A stretch of 64,000 bases of DNA from Streptomyces sp. NBC_01341 (GTDB lineage: Bacteria; Actinomycetota; Actinomycetes; Streptomycetales; Streptomycetaceae). The notes below the pieces were generated by a model. It saw nothing but the letters and a program-made list of their open reading frames with translations. It had not been told where the DNA came from and searched no databases. The stretch spans positions 1,178,001 through 1,242,000 of the forward strand of contig NZ_CP108364.1 of assembly GCF_035946055.1 (NCBI RefSeq). Direction: 5' to 3'. A program made the position numbers and the translations under genes. Below are positions 17,953-27,297 of the stretch, one piece after another (the first letter of the stretch is position 1; each line of letters begins with the position of its first letter).

Positions 17953-18959
17953 CCACGCCCAGCCCGTCGCCCGCCACCACCCCGGTCCCGGGCCACTCGG
18001 CCCCCGTGAACCGGCTCCGGCCGCGCCGCTCGTGTCTGGCGGTGCCCGGCTCCAACCCGCGGTTCCTGGAGAAGGCCCAGGGCCTCCCGGCCGACCAGGT
18101 GTTCCTGGACCTGGAGGACGCGTGCGCGCCGCTCGCGAAGGAGGGCGCACGGCACCACATCGTCGACGCGCTCAACGACGGTGACTGGACCGGCAAGACC
18201 CGGGTCGTCCGGGTGAACGACTGGACGACCCACTGGACCTACCGGGACGTCATCACGGTCGTCGAGGGCGCGGGCCCGAACCTCGACTGCATCATGCTGC
18301 CGAAGGTCCAGGACGCGCAGCAGGTCGTCGCGCTGGACCTGCTGCTGACCCAGATCGAGAAGACGATGGGCTTCGAGGTCGGGAGGATCGGCATCGAGGC
18401 GCAGATCGAGAACGCCAAGGGCCTGGTGAACATCGACGACATCGCCGCCGCCTCGCCGCGTCTGGAGACCCTGATCTTCGGCCCGGCCGACTTCATGGCC
18501 TCGATCAACATGAAGACGCTGGTCGTCGGCCAGCAGCCGCCCGGCTACCCGGCGGACGCGTACCACTACATCCTGATGCGCATCCTCATGGCAGCCCGTA
18601 CGCACGACCTCCAGGCGATCGACGGTCCGTTCCTCCAGATCCGCGACGTGGACGCCTACCGGGAGGTCGCCGGCCGTGCCGCGGCGCTGGGCTTCGACGG
18701 CAAGTGGGTGCTGCACCCCGGTCAGGTGGACGCGGCGAACGAGGTGTTCTCGCCCTCGCAGGAGGACTACGACCACGCCGAGCTCATCCTGGACGCCTAC
18801 GACTGGTGCACGTCCGAGGAGGGCGGCAAGAAGGGCTCCGCGATGCTCGGCGACGAGATGATCGACGAGGCCAGCCGCAAGATGGCTCTGGTCATCGCGG
18901 GCAAGGGCCGCGCGGCCGGCATGCAGCGCACCTCCAAGTTCGAAGCCCCGGAGGCCTGA
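17949..18959 (+). CDS. HpcH/HpaI-type CoA-ester lyase (malyl/beta-methylmalyl-CoA lyase)
   Basis: The 336-aa CitE-like protein begins MTTPSPSPATTPVPGHSAPV; the CoA-lyase core starts at RLRPRRSCLAVPGSNPRFLE. Conserved features are DQVFLDLEDACAPLAK (metal-ligand Glu/Asp), the Arg of RVVRVNDW, and the GIEAQIENAKGLVNID strand with the second metal Glu. In the ethylmalonyl-CoA pathway this enzyme cleaves beta-methylmalyl-CoA to glyoxylate and propionyl-CoA, and can form or cleave malyl-CoA. The start overlaps the mutase stop by 4 nt; a long in-frame extension into meaA is not real. The assignment is supported by context. Confidence 0.92.
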   Translation: MTTPSPSPATTPVPGHSAPVNRLRPRRSCLAVPGSNPRFLEKAQGLPADQVFLDLEDACAPLAKEGARHHIVDALNDGDWTGKTRVVRVNDWTTHWTYRDVITVVEGAGPNLDCIMLPKVQDAQQVVALDLLLTQIEKTMGFEVGRIGIEAQIENAKGLVNIDDIAAASPRLETLIFGPADFMASINMKTLVVGQQPPGYPADAYHYILMRILMAARTHDLQAIDGPFLQIRDVDAYREVAGRAAALGFDGKWVLHPGQVDAANEVFSPSQEDYDHAELILDAYDWCTSEEGGKKGSAMLGDEMIDEASRKMALVIAGKGRAAGMQRTSKFEAPEA

Positions 18960-18960
18960 T

Positions 18961-19488
18961 ATGCAGTTCGGCCGCACCTTTGAGGAGTTCGAGGTCGGTG
19001 CCCTCTACAAGCACTGGCCCGGGAAAACGGTCACCGAATACGACGACCACCTCTTCTGCCTGCTGACCATGAATCACCACCCTCTGCACATGGACAGCAA
19101 TTACGCGGAGAAGACGACCGACTTCGGCAAGAACGTCGTGGTGGGCAACTACATCTACTCGCTGCTGCTCGGCATGTCGGTACCGGACGTCTCCGGCAAG
19201 GCGATCGCCAATCTGGAGGTGGAATCGCTGAAGCACGTCGCGCCCACCTTCCACGGCGACACGATCTACGGCGAGACGACCGTGCTCGACAAGACCCCGT
19301 CGAGGTCCAGGAGCGACCGGGGCGTCGTCCATGTCGAGACGAAGGGGTACAAGCAGGACGGCACCCTGGTCTGCGTGTTCCGCCGCAAGGTGATGGTTCC
19401 CACCGAGACGTACATCAAGGAGCGGGGTGGCGAGCAGCCGGGCCGCCCGGAGCCGATCCAGCCGCCGCAGAAGAACGTGGAGAAGTAG
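18961..19488 (+). CDS. MaoC-family dehydratase (mesaconyl-CoA hydratase-type)
   Basis: The 175-aa hot-dog fold hydratase begins MQFGRTFEEFEVGALYKHWP. It has the MaoC signature D-x(4)-H (MNHHPLHMDSNYAEKT) and the GNYIYSLLLGMSV helix that forms the hydratase-2 active site. In this cluster it would hydrate mesaconyl-C1-CoA to beta-methylmalyl-CoA. It starts one base after the lyase stop and is followed 2 bp later by the acyl-CoA dehydrogenase, so the genes are co-transcribed. Mesaconyl-CoA hydratases of Rhodobacter are about twice as long, so the exact role remains inferred. Confidence 0.88.
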   Translation: MQFGRTFEEFEVGALYKHWPGKTVTEYDDHLFCLLTMNHHPLHMDSNYAEKTTDFGKNVVVGNYIYSLLLGMSVPDVSGKAIANLEVESLKHVAPTFHGDTIYGETTVLDKTPSRSRSDRGVVHVETKGYKQDGTLVCVFRRKVMVPTETYIKERGGEQPGRPEPIQPPQKNVEK

Positions 19489-19490
19489 CC

Positions 19491-20696
19491 ATGAGCCGAC
19501 TCGCGCAGACCGCCGGCCTGACGGATGTCCAGCAGGAAATCCTCTCCACGGTCCGTGATTTCGTGGACAAGGAGATCATTCCTGTCGCGACCCAGCTGGA
19601 GCACCGCGACGAGTACCCGACGGAAATCGTCGAAGGGCTCAAGGAACTCGGCCTGTTCGGGCTGATGATTCCCGAGGAGTACGGCGGCCTGGGCGAGTCG
19701 CTCCTCACCTACGCGCTGTGCGTCGAGGAGATCGCCCGCGGCTGGATGAGCGTGTCGGGCATCATCAACACGCACTTCATCGTGGCGTACATGCTCAAGC
19801 AGCACGGCACGCAGGAGCAGAAGGACACGTTCCTCCCGCGCATGGCGCTGGGCGAGGTGCGGGGCGCGTTCTCGATGTCCGAGCCGGCGCTGGGTTCCGA
19901 CGTGTCGGCGATCTCGTCGAAGGGCGTCCGTGACGGCGAGGAGTACGTCCTCGACGGCCAGAAGATGTGGCTGACGAACGGCGGCACGTCCACGCTGGTC
20001 GCCGTCCTGTGCCGGAGTGACGAAGGACACCCCGAGGGGACGGCTCCGCACAAGTCGATGACGACTTTCCTGGTCGAGAAGGAGCCGGGTTTCGGCGAGG
20101 TCCGCCCCGGACTCACAATCCCGGGGAAGATCGACAAGATGGGCTACAAGGGTGTCGACACGACCGAGCTCATCATGGACGGACTGCGCATTCCGGCCAA
20201 TCGCGTGCTGGGGGGCACCACCGGTCGAGGTTTTTACCAAATGATGGACGGTGTCGAGGTAGGACGGGTGAATGTCGCCGCACGTGGCTGCGGTGTCGCG
20301 CAACGTGCATTCGAATTGGGTGTTTCGTACGCCCAGCAGCGCCAGACCTTCGGAAAACCGATCGCCCAGCACCAGGCGATCCAGTTCAAACTGGCCGAAA
20401 TGGCCACCAAGGTCGAAGCGGCCCATGCGATGATGGTCAACGCAGCACGCAAAAAGGACTCCGGGGAGCGGAACGACCTGGAGGCAGGGATGGCGAAGTA
20501 CCTCGCCTCCGAGTACTGCAAGGAAGTCGTCGAGGACGCCTTCCGTATCCACGGCGGCTACGGCTTCTCCAAGGAGTACGAGATCGAGCGCCTCTACCGT
20601 GAGGCCCCGATGCTGCTGATCGGTGAAGGTACCGCTGAGATCCAGAAAATGATCATCGGCCGCCGACTGCTCGAGGAGTACCGACTCCAGGGCTGA
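19491..20696 (+). CDS. Acyl-CoA dehydrogenase (candidate methylsuccinyl-CoA dehydrogenase)
   Basis: The 401-aa flavoenzyme has the three standard domains: an N-terminal helical domain (1-125), a middle beta domain with FAD contacts (FSMSEPALGSDVSAISSKGV and KMWLTNGGTS) and a C-terminal helical domain. The latter holds QRQTFGKPIAQHQAIQFKLA and the IHGGYGFSKEYEIERLYREA segment near the usual catalytic Glu. In the pathway it would oxidise (2S)-methylsuccinyl-CoA to mesaconyl-CoA. Rhodobacter Mcd has an extra N-terminal extension that is absent here, so specificity is inferred from cluster position. Confidence 0.92.
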   Translation: MSRLAQTAGLTDVQQEILSTVRDFVDKEIIPVATQLEHRDEYPTEIVEGLKELGLFGLMIPEEYGGLGESLLTYALCVEEIARGWMSVSGIINTHFIVAYMLKQHGTQEQKDTFLPRMALGEVRGAFSMSEPALGSDVSAISSKGVRDGEEYVLDGQKMWLTNGGTSTLVAVLCRSDEGHPEGTAPHKSMTTFLVEKEPGFGEVRPGLTIPGKIDKMGYKGVDTTELIMDGLRIPANRVLGGTTGRGFYQMMDGVEVGRVNVAARGCGVAQRAFELGVSYAQQRQTFGKPIAQHQAIQFKLAEMATKVEAAHAMMVNAARKKDSGERNDLEAGMAKYLASEYCKEVVEDAFRIHGGYGFSKEYEIERLYREAPMLLIGEGTAEIQKMIIGRRLLEEYRLQG

Positions 20697-20877
20697 TTGT
20701 CCCCTTCGAGACGATTTGGTGGCGAAGAACATCACACCCGGTCAACCTCGTGCGGAGCCTTTCAGCTGTCCGACTCGGCTGCTGGCTTGCCCAGTTGCCG
20801 CTCGCACCCGATAGCATCGCCGGAAAGCCGCCGTCCCCCCGTTGCCAGCGCGGCATCATCCGCTACGAAGGTCATCC

Positions 20878-21525
20878 ATGCCCGACAGTCAGAACTCTGC
20901 ATCCCGCGGCGGGGTCCGCCTTGCCCGCGGAGCATCGCCGTGGCTCCTCCCGACCGTCGCAACCGCGGCGCTCAGCCTCGTCCGGGCCCGCCGGTCCGGA
21001 CGCTGGGCGGCCGTGGCCGTGCCCACCACCGCGCTCGCGGCGGGCATGCTGTGGTTCTTCCGCGACCCCGAGCGCGAGATCACCCAGGGCCGCGTCATCT
21101 CGCCGGCCGACGGCGTGGTGCAGAGCATCATGCCGTGGAAGGACGGGCGCACCCGCGTCGCGATCTTCATGAGCCCGCTGAATGTTCACGTCAACCGGGC
21201 CCCCCTGGCCGGCACCGTGACCTCGGTCGAACACATCCCGGGCGGGTTCGTTCCGGCGTTCAACAAGGAGAGCGAGAACAACGAACGCGTTGTCTGGCAC
21301 TTCGACACCGAGCTCGGCGACATCGAGATGGTGCAGATCGCGGGAGCGGTCGCCCGTCGCATCGTCCCCTACATCCCGCAGGGTACGAAGGTGGAGCAGG
21401 GCGAACGCATCGGTCTGATCCGCTTCGGCTCGCGCGTCGACATCTACCTTCCGGAAGGTGTCGAGGTCGCGGTCGAGGTCGGCCAGGCCACGACCGCGGG
21501 GGTGACTCGAATTGACCGTAGTTGA
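20878..21525 (+). CDS. psd: Phosphatidylserine decarboxylase proenzyme (short archaeal/actinobacterial type)
   Basis: The 215-aa protein makes phosphatidylethanolamine from phosphatidylserine. It has a hydrophobic N-terminal hairpin (about 20-62) followed by the decarboxylase fold: SPADG (D78), SPLNVHVNRAP (H104) and the self-cleavage site RFG184-S185 near the C-terminus, where Ser185 would become the pyruvoyl group. GS replaces the LGST of proteobacterial enzymes, as expected for this short class. The ATG at 20878 was chosen over an upstream in-frame ATG. The 3' end overlaps pssA by 14 nt, so the two steps of PE synthesis are translationally coupled. Confidence 0.93.
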   Translation: MPDSQNSASRGGVRLARGASPWLLPTVATAALSLVRARRSGRWAAVAVPTTALAAGMLWFFRDPEREITQGRVISPADGVVQSIMPWKDGRTRVAIFMSPLNVHVNRAPLAGTVTSVEHIPGGFVPAFNKESENNERVVWHFDTELGDIEMVQIAGAVARRIVPYIPQGTKVEQGERIGLIRFGSRVDIYLPEGVEVAVEVGQATTAGVTRIDRS

Positions 21526-22363
21526 TCCTGAGACGCAAGCCGGCTGGGTGCCGGAGGCCGAGGAGGACGATGCCGAGGACATGCCGCTCTCGATGCGGCT
21601 GTCGATAGCGGACACCCTCACACTCGGTAACGCCACGTGCGGCTTCATGGCGGTGTACTTCACCACCACGGGGATCCTCATCCCGCACCTCACCGGCAGT
21701 GACGAGTCGGGCATGGCCCGGCACTCCGCCGCCACCGCCGTGATCCTCATGCTCATGGCGGCGGTGTTCGACCTCTTCGACGGGCTCGTGGCGCGCAAGC
21801 TGCGGTCCTCGCCGATGGGTGCGGAGCTGGACAACCTCTCCGACCTGATCAGCTTCGGCCTCGCACCGGCGTACTTCGTGCTGGTGTACGGCATGGTCGC
21901 CGACGACGCGCACCAGCGTGTGTCGGCGCTCGCGGCGATCGTGGTGCTGCTGGCCGTGGTGCTCAGGCTCGCCAGATTCTCCTGTGTGACCTTGAAGGAC
22001 GGCATGTTCCAGGGCATGCCGAGCCCCTTCGGAGCGCTCACGGTCGTCTCGATCGTGCTCCTGGAGCTGCCCTTCGTGCCGACGCTGCTCGCCATTGTCG
22101 GAGTGGCGTGGCTGATGGTCAGCCGGGTCGAGTACCCGAAGCCGCGGGGTGTCCTCGCGGTGGCCATGCTGAGCTGGATCGTGTCCGCGATGGGGCTCCT
22201 CGCCGCCTGGGCGTTCGACGCACCGGGTGGCCAGCTGCTCCTGCAGACCGGCTGTGCGCTCCAGGTCGTCCTGGGGGCGGTGATCCCGCTCTTCGCCACG
22301 GCGCGGCGGGTGAACACCTTCCGTGACAACAGGCGTGAGTCACGGGCGGCTCAGCTCCCGTAA
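21512..22363 (+). CDS. pssA: CDP-diacylglycerol-serine O-phosphatidyltransferase
   Basis: The 283-aa multi-pass membrane protein condenses CDP-diacylglycerol with L-serine to phosphatidylserine. The CDP-alcohol phosphotransferase motif is intact: D87-LF-D90-G91-x2-A94-R95-x7-G103-x3-D107-x3-D111. About eight TM helices follow the acidic cytoplasmic N-terminus. The TTG start at 21512 overlaps the end of psd; no ATG gives the full N-terminal amphipathic segment. It is followed at once by a strong hairpin terminator, closing the operon. Confidence 0.93.
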   Translation: MTVVDPETQAGWVPEAEEDDAEDMPLSMRLSIADTLTLGNATCGFMAVYFTTTGILIPHLTGSDESGMARHSAATAVILMLMAAVFDLFDGLVARKLRSSPMGAELDNLSDLISFGLAPAYFVLVYGMVADDAHQRVSALAAIVVLLAVVLRLARFSCVTLKDGMFQGMPSPFGALTVVSIVLLELPFVPTLLAIVGVAWLMVSRVEYPKPRGVLAVAMLSWIVSAMGLLAAWAFDAPGGQLLLQTGCALQVVLGAVIPLFATARRVNTFRDNRRESRAAQLP

Positions 22364-22383
22364 CCTCCTGTGACCCTGTGAAG

Positions 22384-22413
22384 GGGCCCGGATGCTCCCC
22401 GGCATCCGGGCCC
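22384..22413 (+). terminator. Rho-independent-type hairpin after pssA
   Basis: GGGCCCGGATGC and GCATCCGGGCCC form a perfect 12-bp stem with a 6-nt loop, followed by TTT, starting 20 bp after the pssA stop. Confidence 0.85.
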
Positions 22414-22516
22414 TTTCGCGTACCCGGGCCACAACCGGGCGCGCCGGCTCACGGTCCGCACGCGCTCCACGGGGCAGCGGGTGCGGGGCCGCCTCCGCCG
22501 GGGGACGCTGGAGAAC

Positions 22517-24652
22517 GTGCAGGACCACCCGACCCCTGTCGCCGCCACCGGTTCGGTTACGGAGCTGCTGGACAGCGCCGTGGCCCGTCTGGTGCGCGAC
22601 GCCGGCGCCTCCGTGGCCATGCTGTACCTGCTGCCGGGGAACGGCACGACACTGCACCTGACGGTGCTGGCCGGGGTACCGGCTCAGCTCGCCACCCTGT
22701 GGACCAGGGTCCCGCTGTCCGCACCCATGCCGGTGGCCGACGCCGTGCGCCAGCGCTGTCTGATCTGGCTGGGCAGCCAGGAGGAGCTCGCCCGACGCTA
22801 TCCGCGTACCGCTCTCGTCCTGCCGTACCGTTTCACGCTCTGCGCCGCCCCCGTCCGAACCGGCGCCGCTGACCGGGGTGGAGTGGTCCTGCTGTGGCCC
22901 GGCTCCCACTCACCGGAGCTGTCGTCCCAGGAGCGCCGCGCCGTCCTCGCGGGCTCCCACTCCATCGGCATGCTCCTGCAGCAGGCCGAGAGCACAGGCA
23001 CCCCGGTCCTTCCCGGCGCCCAGCCGCGGGTGCTGCCCCGGCCGGAACCGGTGCCGCCCGGACCGGCCGAGGCCAGGGCGGCCTCGGAGTTCGTCACCCG
23101 GCTGCCCGGAGGGAGCTGCGCGCTGGCCATGGACGGTTCGATCACCTACGTCAACGACGCCGCCTCGGCCCTGCTGGGGGCCCCGGCCGAGGACCTGCTG
23201 GGGACCCTCCCCTGGGTGTCGCTCCCCTGGCTGGACATTCCGGCCGTCGAAGACCACTACCGGGCTGCCGTCATCGGCCGTCAGCAGACGTCCTTCACCG
23301 TGCTGCGGCCCCCGGACCGGTGGCTGACGTTTCACCTCTTCCCGGACGACACCGGCATCAGCGTCCGGATCATCCCCGCCACGGAGCCGGGGCCCACGGA
23401 TGATCCGGCACCTCCGCTGCCCCCGATCTCGGCCGCCCCCAGCCGGGCCGGCGCGCTGTACCACCTGATGCATCTGGCAGCGACCCTCACCGAGGCGGTC
23501 GCCACCAAGGACGTGATCGAGCTGGCCTGCGACCAGCTGATACCCGCCTTCCGGATCCAGACCCTCGTGGTGATGACGTCGGCGGAGGGCCGGCTGCGGG
23601 TGGAGGGCAGCCGGGGCAGCCGGCCGGCGCTCATGGACCGCTTCGACGGTGCACCGCTCACCTCGCGGACACCGGCGGCGCACGTGCTGACGACGGGCAG
23701 CCCCGACTTCTACGCGAGCTTCGACGAGCTGCGGCGCGCCTATCCTTCCGCGGATCTGCGCCACGCCGTCGCCGCCTGCGCCTTCCTTCCGCTGGTGGTC
23801 TCCGGGCGGCCCATCGGGTCGCTGGTCCTCGCGTACGACCGGCCCCACTTCTTCGGGGACGAGGAACGTGCCTTGCTGACCTCGATCGCCGGGCTGGTGG
23901 CCCAGGCTCTCGACAGGGCACGCCTCTACGACGCCAAGGACCGGCTGGCGCACAGCCTGCAGGCCCACCTCCTGCCGCAGACCCTCCCCGAAGTCCCGGG
24001 GCTGGACGTCGCGGCCCGCTACCTCCCGTCCACCCGCGGCATGGGAATCGGCGGGGACTTCTACGACCTGATCCGGCTCGACGAGAACACCGTGGCCGCG
24101 GCGATCGGCGACGTACAGGGGCACAACGAGAACGCCGCCGCACTGATGGGGCAGGTCCGCACCGCCGTGCACGCCTCGGCGGGTGCGCCGCCCGACGAGG
24201 TACTGGCACGCACCAACCGGCTGCTCACGGACCTCGACCCAGGTCTGTTCACCAGTTGCCTCTACATCCATCTCGACCTGGCCGGGCGGCGCGCGGTACT
24301 GGCCACCGCCGGTCATCCGCCGCCACTGCTGCGGCAGCCGGACGGCCAGACCGAAGCGCTGCGCCTGCCGCCCGGCCTTCTGCTCGGCATCGACCCGGCG
24401 GCCCGCTATCCCGTGGCGGAGGTGCCTCTCCCGCTGGGTACGGCCCTCGCCCTGTTCACCGACGGGCTCGTGGAGGCGCCGGGCACGGACCTCGACGAGG
24501 CCACCGAGGATCTGGCCGAGCACTTCGCCCTGGCCCTGGACCAGGACATGGAGTCGGTCGCCGACGCGCTCGTACGGTACGCACGGGGAGCCACGCCGGG
24601 CACCGACGACATCGCCCTGCTGCTCATCAACGCCCTGCGGCCGGACGGCTGA
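22517..24652 (+). CDS. GAF-PAS-GAF-SpoIIE (PP2C) phosphatase
   Basis: The 711-aa cytoplasmic sensor phosphatase has a first GAF domain (about 5-150), a Pro-rich linker and a PAS domain (about 190-300, LAMDGSITYVNDAASALLGA). A second GAF (about 325-480) and a C-terminal SpoIIE/RsbU-type PP2C domain (about 495-708) follow. The PP2C metal-ligand motifs are GGDFYDLIRL, IGDVQGHN, LFTDGLVEAP and PGTDDIALLL. Streptomyces has many such proteins that dephosphorylate anti-anti-sigma factors in response to signals. The GTG at 22517 was preferred because the upstream in-frame GTG (22481) adds only an Arg-rich stretch. Its partner is unknown; no anti-sigma gene is adjacent. Confidence 0.9.
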   Translation: MQDHPTPVAATGSVTELLDSAVARLVRDAGASVAMLYLLPGNGTTLHLTVLAGVPAQLATLWTRVPLSAPMPVADAVRQRCLIWLGSQEELARRYPRTALVLPYRFTLCAAPVRTGAADRGGVVLLWPGSHSPELSSQERRAVLAGSHSIGMLLQQAESTGTPVLPGAQPRVLPRPEPVPPGPAEARAASEFVTRLPGGSCALAMDGSITYVNDAASALLGAPAEDLLGTLPWVSLPWLDIPAVEDHYRAAVIGRQQTSFTVLRPPDRWLTFHLFPDDTGISVRIIPATEPGPTDDPAPPLPPISAAPSRAGALYHLMHLAATLTEAVATKDVIELACDQLIPAFRIQTLVVMTSAEGRLRVEGSRGSRPALMDRFDGAPLTSRTPAAHVLTTGSPDFYASFDELRRAYPSADLRHAVAACAFLPLVVSGRPIGSLVLAYDRPHFFGDEERALLTSIAGLVAQALDRARLYDAKDRLAHSLQAHLLPQTLPEVPGLDVAARYLPSTRGMGIGGDFYDLIRLDENTVAAAIGDVQGHNENAAALMGQVRTAVHASAGAPPDEVLARTNRLLTDLDPGLFTSCLYIHLDLAGRRAVLATAGHPPPLLRQPDGQTEALRLPPGLLLGIDPAARYPVAEVPLPLGTALALFTDGLVEAPGTDLDEATEDLAEHFALALDQDMESVADALVRYARGATPGTDDIALLLINALRPDG

Positions 24653-24885
24653 CGGCGGTTCCTCCCTGTGGCTCGTCGAGGTTCGGCGGGGGTGGCTTCC
24701 GCGGGGCCTGTCCTGGACACCTCGATGAGGGATGCCCGTTGTCATCGCTCGGTATTCCCGCACATGAGTCACTTATTTGAGCGATGAAGACGAAATCTTG
24801 CGCAGCACCGTGGACTTCTTTACTCCCACTCTCCTAGCCTGTGGGGCGTCCGAAGAGCCCCTCGAGCCGCAAGGACGTCCCACAC

Positions 24886-27243
24886 GTGACCCCACCACTC
24901 CCAGGACCGCGTCTGTTCAGACGCTCCCTCTCCGCCTCTCTGTCCGTGGCACTCGCCGCTGCGGGCACCGCCGCAGCGGTCGTGCTGGCCGGCGCTCCCC
25001 CCGCCCAGGCCGCAGCCGTTCCCGCCCCGTCCCCCGTAGGGATATCCGGCCGGGGCGCCTCCGTCCCGTTCAAGGAGCAGGAGGCCGAGTACGCCGCCAC
25101 CAACGGTGCCCTGATCGGCCCGAACCGCCTGTACGGCACGCTGCCGTCCGAGGCGTCGGGCCGCCAGGCCGTCACGCTCGACGCCACGGGCGAGTACGTC
25201 GAGTTCACGCTCACCGCACCGGCGAACGCGATGACGTTCCGCTATTCGCTGCCGGACAACGCGGCGGGGACGGGCCGGGACGCCTCCCTCGACCTGCGGG
25301 TCAACGGCTCCTCCCTCAAGAGCGTGCCGGTGACGTCGAAGTACGGCTGGTACTACGGGGGTTACCCCTTCAACAACAACCCGGGCGACACCAACCCGCA
25401 CCACTTCTACGACGAGACCCGGACCATGTTCGGGTCGACCCTGGCCGCGGGCACGAAGGTCAGGCTCCAGGTCACCTCCACCGCCGCCTCGCCGTCGTTC
25501 ACCATCGACCTGGCGGACTTCGAGCAGGTCGCGGCACCGGTCGGCAGGCCCTCCGGCGCGCTGGACGTGGTGAGCGACTTCGGCGCCGACCCGACGGGCG
25601 CCGCGGACTCCACGGCGAAGATCCAGGCGGCGGTCGACGCGGGCCGCACCCAGGGCAAGGAGGTGTACATCCCGCAGGGCACCTTCAAGGTCCAGGACCA
25701 CATCATCGTGGACAAGGTGACCCTGCGCGGCGCGGGCCCCTGGTACAGCGTGCTGACCGGTCGTCACCCCACGGACCGAAGCAAGGCGGTCGGGGTCTAC
25801 GGGAAGTACTCGGCCCAGGGCGGCAGCAGCAACGTCGGTCTCAAGGACTTCGCCATCATCGGAGACATCCGTGAGCGCGAGGACAACGACCAGGTCAACG
25901 CCATCGGCGGGGCCATGTCCAACTCGGTCGTCGACAACGTCTGGATGCAGCACACCAAGTGCGGCGCCTGGATGGACGGCCCGATGGACAACTTCACCAT
26001 CAAGAACAGCAGGATCCTGGACCAGACCGCCGACGGCGTGAACTTCCACTACGGCGTCACGAACTCCACGGTGACCAACACCTTCGTCCGCAACACGGGC
26101 GACGACGGTCTGGCGATGTGGGCGGAGAACGTCCCGAACGTGAAGAACAAGTTCACGTTCAACACCGTGATCCTGCCGATCCTCGCGAACAACATCGTCA
26201 CGTACGGCGGCAGGGACATCACGATCTCCGACAACGTCATGTCGGACACCATCACCAACGGTGGCGGTCTGCACATCGCGAACCGGTACCCGGGCGTCAA
26301 CTCGGGCCAGGGAACAGCTGTTTCGGGTACGCACACCGCGGCCCGCAACACCCTGATCCGCACCGGGAACAACGACTACAACTGGCGCTTCGGCGTCGGC
26401 GCGATCTGGTTCAGCGGACTCAACGAGCCGATCAACAACGCCACCGTCAACATCACCGACAGCGAGGTCCTGGACAGCTCCTACGCCGCGATCCACCTGA
26501 TCGAGGGCGCCAGCAACGGACTGCACTTCGACAACATCAAGATCGACGGCGCCGGTACCTACGCCCTCCAGATCCAGGCTCCGGGCACGGCGTCCTTCAA
26601 CAAGGTCGTCGCCACCCACATCGCCCAGTCCAACCCGATCCACAACTGTGTCGGCAGCGGCTTCCAGATCACCCAGGGCACAGGCAACTCGGGCTGGTAC
26701 GCCAACCCGCCCGCCTGCACGGGTGTCTGGCCCGATCCGGTGTGGACCAACGGCGGGGTACCCGGGGGCGGCAACCCCACGGACCCGACCGACCCCACGG
26801 ACCCGACCGACCCGCCCGAGGAGACGGGCAACCTCGCCCAGGGACGGCCGATCACCGAGACCAGCCACGCCGACGTGTACGGCGCCGGCAACGCGGTCGA
26901 CGGCAACGCCAACAGCTACTGGGAAAGCGCCAACAACGCGTTCCCGCAGTCCGTCACCGTTGATCTCGGTGCCGCCAAGGCAGTCAAGCGACTGGTCCTG
27001 AAGCTGCCCCCGGCCTCCGCCTGGGCGACGCGCACACAGACCATCGGCGTCACGGGCAGCACCGACAACTCCACGTACAGCTCGTTGAAGGCGTCCGCGG
27101 GCTACACCTTCAACCCGTCCAGCGGCAACACCGCGACGGTGTCCCTCACCGGAACACCGGTCCGGTACCTGCGCCTCACGTTCACCGCGAACACGGGCTG
27201 GCCCGCCGGTCAGCTGTCCGAACTGGAGGCCTACACCTCCTGA
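24886..27243 (+). CDS. Secreted GH87-like alpha-1,3-glucanase (mycodextranase-type) with CBM and discoidin domains
   Basis: The 785-aa exported protein has a signal peptide ending near PPAQAAA (residue about 43). A CBM6/35-like beta-sandwich follows (about 55-215; VEFTLTAPANAMTFRYSLPD), then a right-handed beta-helix catalytic domain (about 225-620). A linker with the repeat TDP (NPTDPTDPTDPTDP) leads to a C-terminal F5/8-type (discoidin) carbohydrate-binding domain (about 650-785). D383 and the pair D406-D407 (NTGDDGLAMWAE) are 23/24 residues apart, the spacing I recall for the GH87 catalytic aspartates. The GTG at 24886 has AAGGA 10 nt upstream. It is likely to degrade fungal alpha-1,3-glucan. 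Confidence 0.83.
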   Translation: MTPPLPGPRLFRRSLSASLSVALAAAGTAAAVVLAGAPPAQAAAVPAPSPVGISGRGASVPFKEQEAEYAATNGALIGPNRLYGTLPSEASGRQAVTLDATGEYVEFTLTAPANAMTFRYSLPDNAAGTGRDASLDLRVNGSSLKSVPVTSKYGWYYGGYPFNNNPGDTNPHHFYDETRTMFGSTLAAGTKVRLQVTSTAASPSFTIDLADFEQVAAPVGRPSGALDVVSDFGADPTGAADSTAKIQAAVDAGRTQGKEVYIPQGTFKVQDHIIVDKVTLRGAGPWYSVLTGRHPTDRSKAVGVYGKYSAQGGSSNVGLKDFAIIGDIREREDNDQVNAIGGAMSNSVVDNVWMQHTKCGAWMDGPMDNFTIKNSRILDQTADGVNFHYGVTNSTVTNTFVRNTGDDGLAMWAENVPNVKNKFTFNTVILPILANNIVTYGGRDITISDNVMSDTITNGGGLHIANRYPGVNSGQGTAVSGTHTAARNTLIRTGNNDYNWRFGVGAIWFSGLNEPINNATVNITDSEVLDSSYAAIHLIEGASNGLHFDNIKIDGAGTYALQIQAPGTASFNKVVATHIAQSNPIHNCVGSGFQITQGTGNSGWYANPPACTGVWPDPVWTNGGVPGGGNPTDPTDPTDPTDPPEETGNLAQGRPITETSHADVYGAGNAVDGNANSYWESANNAFPQSVTVDLGAAKAVKRLVLKLPPASAWATRTQTIGVTGSTDNSTYSSLKASAGYTFNPSSGNTATVSLTGTPVRYLRLTFTANTGWPAGQLSELEAYTS

Positions 27244-27252
27244 CCGCACACG

Positions 27253-27283
27253 GACGGGCCCGGCCGAGGAGGCCGGGCCCGTC
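27253..27283. terminator. Bidirectional hairpin terminator
   Basis: GACGGGCCCGGCC and GGCCGGGCCCGTC form a perfect 13-bp stem with the loop GAGGA. It lies between the convergent ends of the glucanase gene and the branched-chain amino-acid ABC operon. Confidence 0.85.
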
Positions 27284-27297
27284 GCTGTGCGGGGAGG

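Noticed and set aside
16189..18150. 653-codon minus-strand frame across meaA and the lyase gene
   Set aside because: Shadow of the B12-dependent mutase; no recognisable protein features.
26781..26817. Short tandem repeat ACGGACCCGACCGACCCC
   Set aside because: It encodes the TDP linker between glucanase domains; not a CRISPR or regulatory repeat.
24820..27249. 809-codon minus-strand frame opposite the glucanase
   Set aside because: Low-complexity Val/Asp/Gly/Arg antisense frame without domains.
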